Part shown: positions 39,847 to 52,525 of the stretch, one piece after another
Position numbering within the stretch: the stretch's first letter is position 1
Layout of the letters: each line of letters starts with the position of its first letter
Made by a program: the position numbers and the translations under genes
Assembly: GCA_024427125.1 (NCBI GenBank)
Contig: JAKSVN010000004.1
Coordinates: forward strand, 1-52,539
Length of the DNA stretch: 52,539 nucleotides
Direction of reading: 5' to 3'
Source: Mycoplasmoidaceae bacterium
Lineage (GTDB): Bacteria; Bacillota_I; Bacilli_A; Mycoplasmatales; Mycoplasmoidaceae
The notes under the pieces: generated by a model
What the model was told of the DNA's origin: nothing
The model's input: only the letters and a program-made list of their open reading frames with translations
Databases searched by the model: none

Positions 39847-41167
39847 ATTTTCCAACACAGAAGTTAGAGAATAATTTATCAAGAAAATCTAAATCTCCAT
39901 TTCCAATTAATTCATTTAATGAGTCATAGCAATCATGTAGATGTTCAACAAGTAAATCAATAGGTTGATGTCTTTTTGCTTTAATAATTACATGATCTAT
40001 TTGTTTTATGGCCTTTTCTAGAGTTCCTATTTGGTCCGCAGATTGAAGATATGCCATATCCGTTTTATTAAAATCTATTGTTTTAACATTTTTAATTATT
40101 AAATCCATCAATGTATTTGCTTTTGATTTTTTACAGCTAAACAAAAAACCATTTGTCTTGTTTTTTCTAGGTAAATCTGATTTATTTAAAATAACAATGT
40201 GATTTTTATTTTTAATTTGTCTCAAAAGCATATTTTCATTTTTTGAATTTTTCTTAGATGAATCTAAAACAAGCAAAATTAAATCAGCTTTTTTCAATTC
40301 TTGATATGTTTTTTTGATTCCCAGAGCTTCTACTACATTTGCTTTGGTTCTGATTCCTGCTGTATCAACAAAATTAAAAGTTAAATCCTTATAATTAATT
40401 CTTCCTTCAACTATATCTCGTGTGGTTCCAGGTATATTTGAAACTATTGCTTTATTTTCATGCAATAGTTTGTTTAGCAAACTTGATTTACCAACATTAG
40501 GCTCCCCAATTAATGCAATATTGAAACCTTGAGATAGTTTAAATGAAACTTCTGAATATTTATGCAATTCATTTAGCTTATTGTTTAATAATGATAATCT
40601 TTTAATTAAAACATTGTTTGTGATATTATCTACACCATCATATTCTGGGTAATCAATATTCACTTCAATAGATCCAATTAATTTAAATAGTTCTTCAATA
40701 AAACCTTGAATTTTTTTAGTTAATTTATTATTTAAAGAGTTTTGGGCTAATTTTAACGAAGTTAAATTGGTAGCATTAATTGTATTGTTAATACCATATG
40801 CATTGATTAAATTTATTTTACCATTAAGCAATGCTCTTTGAGTAAATTCGCCACGCTTTGCATATGTTGCACCAGATTTAACAAGTAATTCAATTATTTT
40901 ACTTGCAATAAATAAACCACCATGACAATTAATTTCAATTATATTTTCACCTGTATATGATTTTGGAGATACATATTTCATTACCAAAACATCATCAATA
41001 GGGGATGTATTGTCAAGAATAGTTGTATGTTGTATAGAAAAACCGACCTTAGTAATTTTGGTTGATGAAATTTTATTGATAATTTTAAAAGCATCATTAC
41101 CAGACATTCTAATGATGTGGATTGCACAATTTAATGGTGCTGTTGCTAAAGCAACTATAGTTTTCAT
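39845..41167 (-). CDS. mnmE: tRNA uridine-34 modification GTPase MnmE
   Basis: 440 residues. With MnmG it puts the carboxymethylaminomethyl group on wobble U34. The N-terminal folate-binding domain includes ENIIEINCHGG and RGEFTQRALLNGKINL; the G domain has GEPNVGKS (221-228), PGTTRD, DTAG and NKSD; the C-terminus is FCVGK with the essential Cys. The usual EAEAIxDLIxA stretch is NAYGINNTINA, a mild deviation. Last gene of serS-tmk-holB-mnmE; its ATG overlaps the holB stop by one base. Confidence 0.96.
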   Translation of the reverse strand: MKTIVALATAPLNCAIHIIRMSGNDAFKIINKISSTKITKVGFSIQHTTILDNTSPIDDVLVMKYVSPKSYTGENIIEINCHGGLFIASKIIELLVKSGATYAKRGEFTQRALLNGKINLINAYGINNTINATNLTSLKLAQNSLNNKLTKKIQGFIEELFKLIGSIEVNIDYPEYDGVDNITNNVLIKRLSLLNNKLNELHKYSEVSFKLSQGFNIALIGEPNVGKSSLLNKLLHENKAIVSNIPGTTRDIVEGRINYKDLTFNFVDTAGIRTKANVVEALGIKKTYQELKKADLILLVLDSSKKNSKNENMLLRQIKNKNHIVILNKSDLPRKNKTNGFLFSCKKSKANTLMDLIIKNVKTIDFNKTDMAYLQSADQIGTLEKAIKQIDHVIIKAKRHQPIDLLVEHLHDCYDSLNELIGNGDLDFLDKLFSNFCVGK

Positions 41168-41959
41168 TATTTATTAACTCCTGACAATAATTGATATATT
41201 TGGTTATAAATTAAAATTTTCGGACTGTTTAAATATAAATTATCTTGCAAATCTATTACTTTATTTGCAATTTTAGGAAAAGCATTTTTGCAAATTTCAA
41301 GAAATAAATTTATTTCTGGATATTCCATTTTTCTAAATTTATTTAAACCTTCATTTGCATAGTGCAAAGATTCTGGACTTGATAGTTTTTTAATCAATTC
41401 ATAGAATTCAACAAAGTTATCATAGCTATTTTGCATAGATTCAAGGTCATAAAAACATTTTGTAATCAATTCTTTATCCATTAATGATAATTCTTTAGTA
41501 TTTAGATAAGAATCAACTGCTTGAAGATCTTTTGGTAAATATACATTAAAACATCTACTTCTAATAGTCGGTAAGACGGCATTATAGTTTCTAGTTGTAA
41601 ATATAGCATAAACACCTTTTGGTGGTTCTTCTACAAACTTTAATAAACTATTAAGTATAGATTTTGAAGCATATTCAATGTTTTTAATAACATAAACTTT
41701 GATATCACAAGCTTCAATTCCTGCTCTATTACATCTAGCTATCAAATTAATAACTTCTTGTTTCTTCATTTGCTTGCCTTCGAAGACAAACAAATCAAAA
41801 TATTGATTAGCTTCAATTTTTTTGCACCAAACGCACTCTCCGCAACCATGTTTATCACAAATAATACCTTTTAGGATGTCTTTCAAGCAATCATTAAAAT
41901 TAGACAATGGTGCTTGTCTAACAATTAATGCTTGAGGAATTTTATTTGTGGTAAACAGT

Positions 41960-41970
<11 letters not shown>
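41167..41970 (-). CDS. holB: DNA polymerase III delta-prime subunit
   Basis: 267 residues. Clamp-loader subunit. A zinc-binding cluster (CDKHGCGECVWC), then IKNIEYASKSILNSLLKFVEEPPKGVYAIFTT and LPTIRSRCFNVYL are characteristic; Walker A is absent, as normal for delta-prime. Overlaps tmk upstream by 11 nt and mnmE downstream by one base. Confidence 0.95.
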
Positions 41971-43907
<1,937 letters not shown>

Positions 43908-43986
43908 TTTATATCTCCTATAAATTAATCTATTTTTTATAATAAAAATACATTACATTTATTATATATAATATATTTAAATCACT

Positions 43987-44304
43987 ATGAATAAAAGAAT
44001 TACATTTGAATTAACACAAGAAGAATATGATGCAATTTGCAAGTTTTGAGAACAAGCAAAGAAGTCACCAATAGGTGAAAGTAAAGCACTGAATTTTGAT
44101 GATTTTTGTAAGGAAATCATAATTAGTTGTGCTAAAGGACCTAATCTAAGTGAAATGTTCAAAGACATGAATTTTGAAGATTTAATGAATCAAATGGGTG
44201 ACATTAGTCAACTAAAAGATATGTTTTCAGGTTTAAAGAAGGATGAAAAGAAACCTGAACCAAAGAAAGACGAAGTTCCAGATGACAAAAAATACAAAAG
44301 CTAA
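43987..44304 (+). CDS. Small charged cytoplasmic protein
   Basis: 105 residues with one TGA-Trp. Starts MNKRITFELTQEEYDAICKF, continues with a helical middle (FCKEIIISCAKG, LMNQMGDISQLKDMF) and ends in a Lys/Asp/Glu/Pro-rich tail. TATAAT at 43967-43972 is 14 nt before the ATG. It overlaps the glycosyltransferase gene by 23 nt. The first 20 residues recall ribbon-helix-helix or methionine-repressor-like starts, but I cannot assign a family. Confidence 0.7.
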
Positions 44305-45280
44305 TATTACATTAATTTTTGCTATTTCTAAGAGGAATGCAGAATTGTCAAAAGCACTAGATGCTATTTCTAGACAAACCGATAAAAACTGCAACTTAAT
44401 TTTTGTTTTTAATGGTTGTGGTGCTTCTGAAAAAGATACATTTAAGAAATTTGAATTTAACAATTTCAATAAAGTTGATTATGTTATGTTTTCTGAAAAT
44501 TTAGGTGACGTTTACTCATTTGAATATGTTAGAAAAAACAATTTAAAAACTAAATATTATTACTACTTTGACTGTAATGTTTTATTAATGCCAGATTTTG
44601 TTGCAACATTGAATCAATTCATTGAAGAACATAACGATGCAGATGTTGTTAGCTTCTTTGGTGTTCCAAATATGTATTTTAAAGAACCATATTTAGTTAT
44701 TAAAAAAATGTCTGATGATTTTTGCAATAGACCTTTAGTATTTTTTGATAACAAATTAATTAACGTTGAATATCTACAAAAAAATAAAATAGTAGAGCAA
44801 AAATTTAAAAACTATCCTTTGCTTTACTATGTAATGTTAGCAAAATATAATCCAAAATGATATTCATTAGGTAGACAAATATGTTCCGGTTCATCAAAAC
44901 CGACATATTCATACAATGTAATGGATTTGTTTGAACAATGTCAAGAAATTGTTAACATGATGGATCAAAAATGATATAGAGATCACTATTCCGAAATTGA
45001 GTATTTATGTATTGTTACATTATTTAGAAATTTTATTTATGCTGTTTATAAGAAAAATAGAAGCAACATATTCTATTTACGTAGAATTTTAAACAAAGTG
45101 GAAGATTTTGTTGATTGTAACTTTCCCAATTGAACTAAAAATGAATGGTTATATTCAAAAGAGAATAGAAATGATTCAACATATTTGGATTATTTAAGAG
45201 AATTTAAACCTAAGTTAATTCATGTATTAAGAGCTTTATCTAATAAACTATTTGAACAAGGACATGCAAAACGAAAATAA
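44282..45280 (+). CDS. Glycosyltransferase, GT2-like
   Basis: 332 residues. The GT-A pattern is visible in the first 130 residues: ITLIFAISKRNAELSKALDAISRQTDKNCNLIFVFNG (nucleotide-sugar fold start) and YYYYFDCNVLLMPDFV with DCN at the place of the DxD motif. The second half is helical and undefined. It may add sugars to membrane lipids. I prefer the ATG at 44282; an in-frame ATG at 44243 preceded by AGAAGG would add 13 residues. It overlaps both neighbours (23 and 17 nt), so translation is coupled. Confidence 0.78.
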
Positions 45281-45992
45281 CAAAACAGTTAAATATCCCC
45301 TTGCCTCTGCAGGCAGACGAATATTTGCTAAGGTTATTGATATCATAATTATTTCATGCATAGTTTTAGCCTTAGGATTTAGTATTTTTTGCACTGATCC
45401 TAAATTTAAATGACACGAACAACTTAATGTTGCAGGTTGAAGGTATGCATTATTCGTAACATTAATGTTATTAGTTTTTGTATCATTTATGTTTATTGCT
45501 CCTATTGTTTGAAAGAAAACACTAGGGATGAAAATATTAAGACTTCAATATCACAAAAAAAGTGGAAACTATATTTTTGGTTTATTTAAGCATGAATTAT
45601 TTATTTGGGAAATAGTTGTGATTATTGCATTTATTATGGGTTGTACACTTTCAGGACTGAACGCACACCAAATAGATTCATTTATTCGTGGAACAAACGC
45701 AATTTTTACAAGCAAACTTCCAAAAGGATTAGATGCAGCATGTTATTATGCTGGAACAGGATTTTCATGTATGTATGGAATTTGCATAATTTTCTTAGTA
45801 GCCATCATTATTAGTATTTGTATAAGTAATAAGAAACCTGCTTTTCATGATAAATATTCAAATATTTCTATTTTTCATAAACAAGTTATGTCTGAACAAT
45901 ATCACGATCTGAATTCATTTAAAAAATCAGAAGAGATAAAAGCACCAGGTGAAATTTCTGAAGAATCATTAGAAGAAATAGATAATATATAG
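45264..45992 (+). CDS. RDD-family membrane protein
   Basis: 242 residues. RDD signature: ASAGRRIFAKVIDIIIISCI at the N-terminus, APIVWKKTLGMKILRLQ after helix 2, and a late FHDKYSN with Asp. Four helices in total, then a polar tail of about 50 residues. Function of the family is unclear (some are ion exchangers). Six bases separate it from pcrA. Confidence 0.88.
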
Positions 45993-45997
45993 ATACC

Positions 45998-48190
45998 ATG
46001 GATTTGTCTAAATTAAATGAAAACCAAAAAGTAGCAGTGACCACAACACAAGGTCCTGTTTTGGTTATTGCTGGTGCTGGAACTGGTAAAACATCAGTTT
46101 TGACACATAGGATTGCTTATTTAATATCTGAATTATCTATTAACCCTAATAGAATATTAGCTTTTACTTTTACAAACAAAGCCGCTGAGGAAATGAAACA
46201 AAGAATTAATACAATGATTCCTCAAGGAACAGCACAATGAATTAGAACATATCATTCAACATGTGTAAGAATTTTAAAAGAAGACATTGATAAATTGAAT
46301 CGTAAATGAGACAATAATTTTACTGTTATTGATGAAGATGATCAATTAACACTAATGAAACAAATAGTCAAAGACTTGAATATACAAACAAGTGTTCAGG
46401 CTAAAAAGTTTGTAAAAATAGTTGATGCCATCAAAGATGGAGACATTAATTTTGATGAATTTTCTAATTTTGAATTAATGGAAATGTTTGAAGTACCAGA
46501 CATAAGAGACATAGCAGCTGCAAAAAGAGTTTTTGAAACTTATCAAAGAAGACTGGAAGCATCAAACCAATTAGATTTTGCAGACTTGATTAATTTAGTT
46601 CACAAGTTATTAGAAGAAAATGAAGTAATCAGAAAGAAATGACAACAAAGATTTGATTATGTTTTGGTTGATGAGTTTCAAGATACTAATTTAAAGCAAT
46701 TTGAAATAATTAAGTTTTTAGTAACTGGACAAAATAACGTTTTCGCCGTTGGCGATCCAAATCAAACAATTTATACATGAAGAGGTGCCTACCCAAGTGT
46801 ATTTGATGATTATGTTGATCATTTTAGTGGAACAAAAGTAATTAACTTAAATATGAATTACCGTTCAACTGCAGATATTCTTCATGGAGCAAACAATTTA
46901 ATATTACATAATAGAAGCAACTTCAAGAATGAATTGCATCCCGTAAATGGTACTAAATCAGAAATCAATGTATACATTGGTGAATATCTACAAGATGAAG
47001 CTAACTTTATTTGTTCAACAATTAAAAGTTTTATTAAACAAGGTAAAAAATATTCTGACATTTTGATATTGTATAGAGCTAATTATTGTTCTAAATCAAT
47101 AGAAGAAAGTTTAATTAATAATCAAATACCATATGTTATTTTTGGTTCAGTTAATTTTTATGCTCGTAGAGAAATAAAAGATTTAATTTCATATTTAAAA
47201 ATGATTTATAAACCTGATGATATTTCTGCAATGAGAATAATAAATGTACCTAGAAGAGCAATAGGAATTGATTCAGTAAACAATATTTCAGCTTGAGCTA
47301 ACACTAAAGGTATAACATTTGTAAATGCTTTATATCAAATTGAAGAAGTAGATACCATTTCTGATAGTACAAAAAATAAGGTAAACAAATTCTTGCAAGA
47401 TCTTGATTATTTGCAAAATAAAATAAAAGAAAACGGCATTGCTAATGCAATTTCTACTATTGTAAATGAAATTAAATATATTGAATATTTAGAAACAACA
47501 GAAACAGATATTGATGATAGAAAAGAAAATATTGATTCTTTATGCAAAGCTATAGTTGATTTCTTTAAAGATAATCCAAATGGAACAATTATTGACTATT
47601 TAAATGAAATAACACTTTATACATCTGCTGAAAAAACTAGGGTAGAAACATCTAAGTGTGTTCATTTAATGACTGTTCATATGGCTAAAGGAAAAGAATA
47701 TGATTCAGTATTCATCTATAACTTCAATGAAGGTGTTATTCCTAATCCTAAAACATTAGATACAACCGAAGGATTAGAAGAAGAAAGAAGAATAGCATAT
47801 GTTGCTATGACTAGAGCAATTAATAACTTAGTTATTACTTGTAACAAAAGCAGTTTTGGCAGATTTAGAGAGTCATCACCAAGTAGATTTTTAAGAGAAA
47901 TAAAAGACTATAAAATGGCATATCGTACAACAAGATCTATTTCAGACAAAGATTTAGGTTGGTATGATTCAAAAGTTGAAAACATGCCATTTGCTCCCGA
48001 AATTGATTTAAGTAAGATTTATACAAACAAAGAGAAATTTAAAGTAGGAGATGTAATTGTTCATACAACATTTGGTTCAGGTATTGTAACTAAAGTTGAT
48101 GGAACAATGATTGACGTTATCTTTAAAAAGCCTTATGGAAAGAAAACAATAGTTGCTACCCATAACGCTATAAAGAGAGTAGTTAGTTAA
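45998..48190 (+). CDS. pcrA: ATP-dependent DNA helicase PcrA/UvrD
   Basis: 730 residues. Superfamily 1 3'-5' helicase for repair and removal of RecA. Motif I GAGTGKT (26-32), Ia TFTNKAAEEMKQR, II VDEFQD (224-229), III GDPNQTIYTWRGA, IV YRANY, V LMTVHMAKGKEYDSVF, VI EEERRIAYVAMTRA. A C-terminal Tudor-like part (KFKVGDVIVHTTFGSGIV) that contacts RNA polymerase in Bacillus PcrA is kept. Full length. The ATG at 45998 has only weak ribosome binding sequence. Confidence 0.97.
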
Positions 48191-48205
48191 TATATAATAC
48201 AAAAG

Positions 48206-48997
48206 ATGAGAATATTATTTATAGGTGATATTTTTGCTAAACCAGGTCGAAAAGCTGTAGTAGATAATTTAGCAAAAATAGTCAGAAAAGAAAAAATTAA
48301 TTTTGTTATAGCTAATGCAGAAAATGCTACGCATGGTCGCAGTTTAAGTCAGGCACACTATGACGAACTAATTAAAGCAGGTGTAAATATGATTACTATG
48401 GGTAATCATACTTGAGATACAACTGAAGTTTTTGATGTCTTAAATAAAAATAAGAAAATTATTAGACCTTTAAATATTGACAACACAGTAAAAGAAAGTC
48501 ATTATGGTGTTGGCACAATAGTTTGCAATGTAGCAGGCAAAAAAATAAGAATTTCAAATTTTATGTCAATGCAATGCTCAGCAAGAACCACACTAACAAA
48601 TCCTTTTGTTGCTTGTGAAGAATTACTTAAAAAAGTAAAAGAACCAATCCATATTATTGATTTTCATGCCGAAACAACATCAGAGAAAAATGCCTTTTTA
48701 ATGGCTTTTGCTGGTAAGGTATCAGCAATTTTAGGAACACACACTCATGTTCAAACTGCTGATGAAAAGATTTATAATAACACAGCCTTTATAACAGATG
48801 CTGGTATGTGTGGTGCCAAGGAATCAATTATTGGTGCTAAACCTGATGAAATTGTAGATATGTTTAAAGGTAAAGTATCTAGGTTCCATCTAGAACCAGC
48901 AAAAGGCACTTATCAATTTAATTCAGTAATTATTGAATTTAATGATAAAACTAATATGCCAACCAAAATCTGGCGTTACAATATTAACAACAACTAG
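48206..48997 (+). CDS. ymdB: YmdB-family metallophosphoesterase
   Basis: 263 residues. 2',3'-cyclic nucleotide phosphodiesterase family. Metal ligands: GDIFAKPGR (Asp8), NAENATHGR, MGNHTW, HAETTSEK, GTHTHVQTAD. One TGA-Trp follows GNHT. TATAAT at 48193-48198 lies 7 nt before the ATG without Shine-Dalgarno, so the gene can be transcribed separately as a leaderless mRNA. Confidence 0.95.
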
Positions 48998-49008
48998 TTG
49001 TTACTAAT

Positions 49009-49084
49009 TGCCCGTTAGTGGAGCGATTAACACGTCACACTCTCAATGTGAAGATCACGGGTTTAAATCCCGTACGGGTAACCA
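49009..49084 (+). tRNA. tRNA-Glu (CTC), atypical
   Basis: 76 nt with encoded CCA. Acceptor TGCCCGT/ACGGGTA (one G-T pair), anticodon stem TCACA/TGTGA, loop CTCTCAA giving CTC, T stem ACGGG/CCCGT. The body resembles Firmicutes tRNA-Glu. Oddities: U at position 1, T loop TTTAAAT instead of TTCGAAT, and D-loop GA where GG is usual; the G19-C56 contact is replaced by A19-U56. Reads GAG only. Confidence 0.88.
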
Positions 49085-49085
49085 T

Positions 49086-49159
49086 AGGGATTTAGTTCAA
49101 TGGTAGAATAAAAGTCTCCAAAACTTCTGATGTGAGTTCGATTCTTACAATCCCTGCCA
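49086..49159 (+). tRNA. tRNA-Trp (CCA)
   Basis: 74 nt with encoded CCA, one base after tRNA-Glu. Acceptor AGGGATT/AATCCCT, G73, D arm GTTC/GAAT, anticodon loop CTCCAAA giving CCA, T loop TTCGATT. The anticodon stem has an A-C mismatch at 27-43. Reads UGG; the UGA-reading tRNA-Trp(TCA) must be elsewhere. Confidence 0.88.
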
Positions 49160-49164
49160 TTAAG

Positions 49165-49191
49165 AAAAAAAGAGGATCTGCCTCTTTTTTA
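49165..49191. terminator. Bidirectional terminator (tRNAs / dCMP deaminase)
   Basis: Perfect stem AAAAAAGAGG / CCTCTTTTTT with loop ATCTG; overlaps the stop of the convergent deaminase gene. Confidence 0.9.
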
Positions 49192-49674
49192 TTTCACTGT
49201 ATGAATTATTGTTCTGCCAGTATATTTTCTTGTCTTGACCCCAGCTAGTTTAAATAATTTTTTAGCAGCTTTAGTTGTTGTTAAATGTGCATATTTATCA
49301 GATTCATATACAACTTCACTTATTCCAGTTTGAATGATTGCTTTAGCACATTCATTACAAGGGAATAGATTAACATAGATAGTACAACCCTTTAATTCTC
49401 TTGTACCAACGGCATTTAAAATAGCATTAAATTCAGCATGACATACATAAAGATATTTGTTATTTAATGTACCTATATCTTTGTCTCATGTTAATTTATT
49501 TTCAGGGCAGTTTCTTGGCATACCATTGTATCCAATAGAAACTACTTTATAGTCAGGAGCAGCTATACAAGCACCAACTTGACTAGATGGGTCTTTGCTT
49601 CTTAAAGCAGACATTGAGGCTAATCCCATAAAGAATTCGTCTCAAGAAATAATATCATGTGGTTTAGTTTTCAT
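49189..49674 (-). CDS. Deoxycytidylate deaminase (ComEB-like)
   Basis: 161 residues. Zinc enzyme converting dCMP to dUMP for dTMP synthesis. Metal motif [11 protein letters not shown] (His and catalytic Glu) and PCNECAK (two Cys). GYNGMPRNC is the typical dCMP deaminase loop. Complete length. The start context has no clear ribosome binding site. It supplies the thymidylate route in which tmk acts. Confidence 0.93.
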
Positions 49675-49694
49675 AGTTAGTTAATTATATAGAT

Positions 49695-49718
49695 AAAAAA
49701 GATATAAATATCTTTTTT
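49695..49718. terminator. Hairpin 1 in the deaminase/nucleotidase spacer
   Basis: Stem AAAAAAGATA / TATCTTTTTT with loop TAAA. It lies upstream of both divergent genes, so it is not the terminator of either. Confidence 0.6.
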
Positions 49719-49731
49719 AAGAAGATTAGAG

Positions 49732-49758
49732 AAAAATATTCTTAAAGAATATTTTTTT
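49732..49758 (+). terminator. Hairpin 2 in the deaminase/nucleotidase spacer
   Basis: Stem AAAAATATTC / GAATATTTTT with loop TTAAA and extra T, just before the TATAAT (49760-49765) of the nucleotidase lipoprotein gene. Confidence 0.6.
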
Positions 49759-49759
49759 A

Positions 49760-49765
49760 TATAAT
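49760..49765 (+). promoter_or_regulatory. -10 box of the 5'-nucleotidase lipoprotein gene
   Basis: Consensus TATAAT directly after hairpin 2; the leader of about 25 nt then carries AAGGA before the ATG at 49796. Confidence 0.6.
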
Positions 49766-49795
49766 CATTAAATATTTAGTTAAGGACGAAACTTT

Positions 49796-52465
49796 ATGAA
49801 AAAGATAACCGTATCCAAATTCGCATTAGCTGGGATAATGCCAGTTTGCGCTATTTTGCCTATTATTGCAACTAGTTGTGGGCCAAAAAAGAATACACAT
49901 GCAATGGTTTCAGATATGACACCAATTATTGACCCTGATACTGGCGGTGCACACATTACAGCAATGATAAATACTCAACCACTATATGATGAAGCACTAG
50001 TTAGTGTTATTAGTAAAAAAGGTGAACATTTAGTAACAATGTATGAAGATGGCGGTATGCCATTCTCTCACCAAAACAGTTTACGCCTTCCTGTAAAAGA
50101 ACACATGATTAGCATAAACCTTTCGTTCTATGATTATGTAGGTGAATCTACAGAAACAACTTTTAACCTAGAAATTGATTATTTTGATAAATCAGGAAAA
50201 GTACATACTGAAGTTGTACACAATTTAACTCTTTCTACAGAATATTCAGAAAAAGATAAAGAAACAGTACACATTTTGGCATTTAATGACCTACACGGTG
50301 CTGCTACTGGATGTGGTGATACAGATTTTCCAAATACATCATACAAAAATCCAGGTGTTATGAGAATGGCTCAAACATTTGATCCAATTTTACACAATAA
50401 CCCAGGATCAATTTTGTTATCATGTGGTGATAATAACTCTGGTGATGCATTCTCTACTGCAACACATGGTGAAACCATGTATCCATTATTAAAATCACTT
50501 GATTGCCGTTATTCTGCTGTGGGAAATCATGCTTTTGAATGAGGATTATCAGACATGAGCTCATTAAAGTTTGATGAATTAGCAAGAACAGAAAAGACTC
50601 AAGGTAATTACTTCGTTTGTGGCAATATCATTGAACACAACATATGACAAGACTATGATTGATGTATTGATGAAGAAGAAGATCCTGTTAAGTATGAATG
50701 GGATTACAATATTTGAAAAACACAAAAAGCCGGATGAACAGATCCATTCAAACTAATCAGTATGAATGGACACCTAGTATGTTTACTAGGATTAACAACA
50801 GTTACAGCTATGGACGATGGAAATAAAGCAATAGTAAATGGTTTATCATTTGTTCCATATGAAGTAGCAGCCTATTATTCTACAAGATATTGTTATGAAA
50901 CTGTAGGTGCTGATTGATACAACAAGATTGATTCATTTGTATTCTTAACACATTTGGAATCTGAACAAGATCCAATTCAATCTAGAGCATATGAGTTTGC
51001 TGAAGAAGTTCATTTATATGAACCAGAACATCTTGGATACAAAAACACTAAAAAGATTAGTGCAATATTGTCTGGTCACTCTCATAAAGAAGTTGATCAA
51101 ATTGCAACAAATCAATATACAAATCAACCTATTGCTATTGGACAAGCATCAACTGCAGGAAGAATGTATACTGATTTACAATTAACTTTTGATAATACAA
51201 AAGAACCAGGAACTAGATGGATCGTACCAACAACACAAGAACAAAAAGATGAAATTATTAAGGTTGAAAAAGTTGATATTGATTATGGTGGAAAAAATCC
51301 TGAATCTAAAGATCCAGTAGAAAAAGAGGAAGCATTAAAAAACGCTGCACAAGAATATGTTAGACTTTTGGAAAAACCAAAAGATGAATATCAAGCTAGT
51401 GTAGCAGGAGCATTCTTTACTCAAAGACAAAATGTTAATACTAAATTAAAAGAGGTTATAGCTACTTCAGATGAAGATATTAAATATTCACCTCTTACTT
51501 CTGGTAAGCAACTAGGCCATGAATACATTATGCCTGATCATATTTGTGATCAAATGGGTGCTTGAATTAATATGGCACAAATAGCTGGATTTAATTCATT
51601 ATTTAGGGATGAAATTCTTTCTAAAGACAGTTCTGTTACATATCCAGCTATATCTTTTATCAATATAGATTCTATTACTAATGAATTTAAAAGAGGAAAC
51701 ATATCATTAAAAGATATGTATCAACTTCAAACATATGAAAATCCAATGTATTTTGGATTTATGTCGGTTTGACAGATTGCTAATATTATTGATTATTCTC
51801 TATCAGGAAGAAAACTATTTATTTATGGTTCTGATAAAAATAATGATTACATGCTAGACACAAGACTTGAAGTTCCTGCTCCATTTAAAAATGGTGAGCA
51901 TGACATTATAGTTAACTACAATGTTGATCCAGCTGTTGAGAAAAAGCAATATGTAAACTGTTGTAGTGAATTATCTGACAAAATGCTATATCTTTGTGGT
52001 TCATATCAATGATATGGTATGCAAATTAAACTAAAAAAGAATGATGAAGCTACAGCTGATTATCTTGATAGAGATTACAGCTTGAATTATGTCCAAGGTA
52101 GTGATGGCAGAATGTATCCTGATATAAAAATTTATAACCCAGGAACTGCATGAACTAGTGCATTTTATGATCCAAGTAGATGAATGACTGCTGAAGAATG
52201 AGACCAAAGTGGTAAATTAGTTCCAGTAGTAGTTAATAGCTTTATATATGAAAAGGGAAGCGGACAATCAGGAATGTTTGAGGCATACTTTAAATATTCA
52301 GAAAGTTTGGATTCTGTTAAATGAAAAGGACACAAATTTTCATCTATCACTCGTGATGCATTGATTGAATTCTGTAGGATGTTAAATAATCCTGAATATA
52401 GAGATTTCTTACATTTTGAAATTTCAAAAGAATTATCAAATTCATTAGTTATATATCCTAAATAA
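49796..52465 (+). CDS. Surface lipoprotein 5'-nucleotidase (metallophosphoesterase)
   Basis: 889 residues, the longest gene here. Signal peptide with lipobox IATSC (Cys28). After a beta-rich domain (30-155) comes a 5'-nucleotidase-type phosphoesterase: NDLHG (164-168), CGDNNSGDAF, GNHAFEWG and SGHSH provide the usual metal ligands. A C-terminal 5'-nucleotidase domain follows but is divergent. A surface enzyme that releases nucleosides from nucleotides would fit an organism that must import nucleobases. AAGGA site and its own promoter. Many TGA-Trp codons. Confidence 0.88.
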
Positions 52466-52468
52466 TAA

Positions 52469-52490
52469 AAAAAGTCCTAACGGGCTTTTG
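52469..52490 (+). terminator. Terminator of the nucleotidase lipoprotein gene
   Basis: Stem AAAAGTCC / GGGCTTTT (one G-T pair) with loop TAAC, seven bases after the stop. Confidence 0.75.
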
Positions 52491-52498
52491 CTGGAATG

Positions 52499-52525
52499 AC
52501 ATGTGAAGTGCAACACTTTGCATGT
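52499..52525. repeat. Imperfect inverted repeat at the window end
   Basis: ACATGTGAAGTG (52499-52510) and CACTTTGCATGT (52514-52525) pair except at two central positions. It lies after a terminator in non-coding sequence; what it belongs to is beyond the window. Confidence 0.4.

Noticed and set aside
41001..41007. GGGGATG followed by GTCAAG, resembling a tmRNA start
   Set aside because: It is antisense to well-conserved mnmE coding sequence and no tmRNA-like structure follows.
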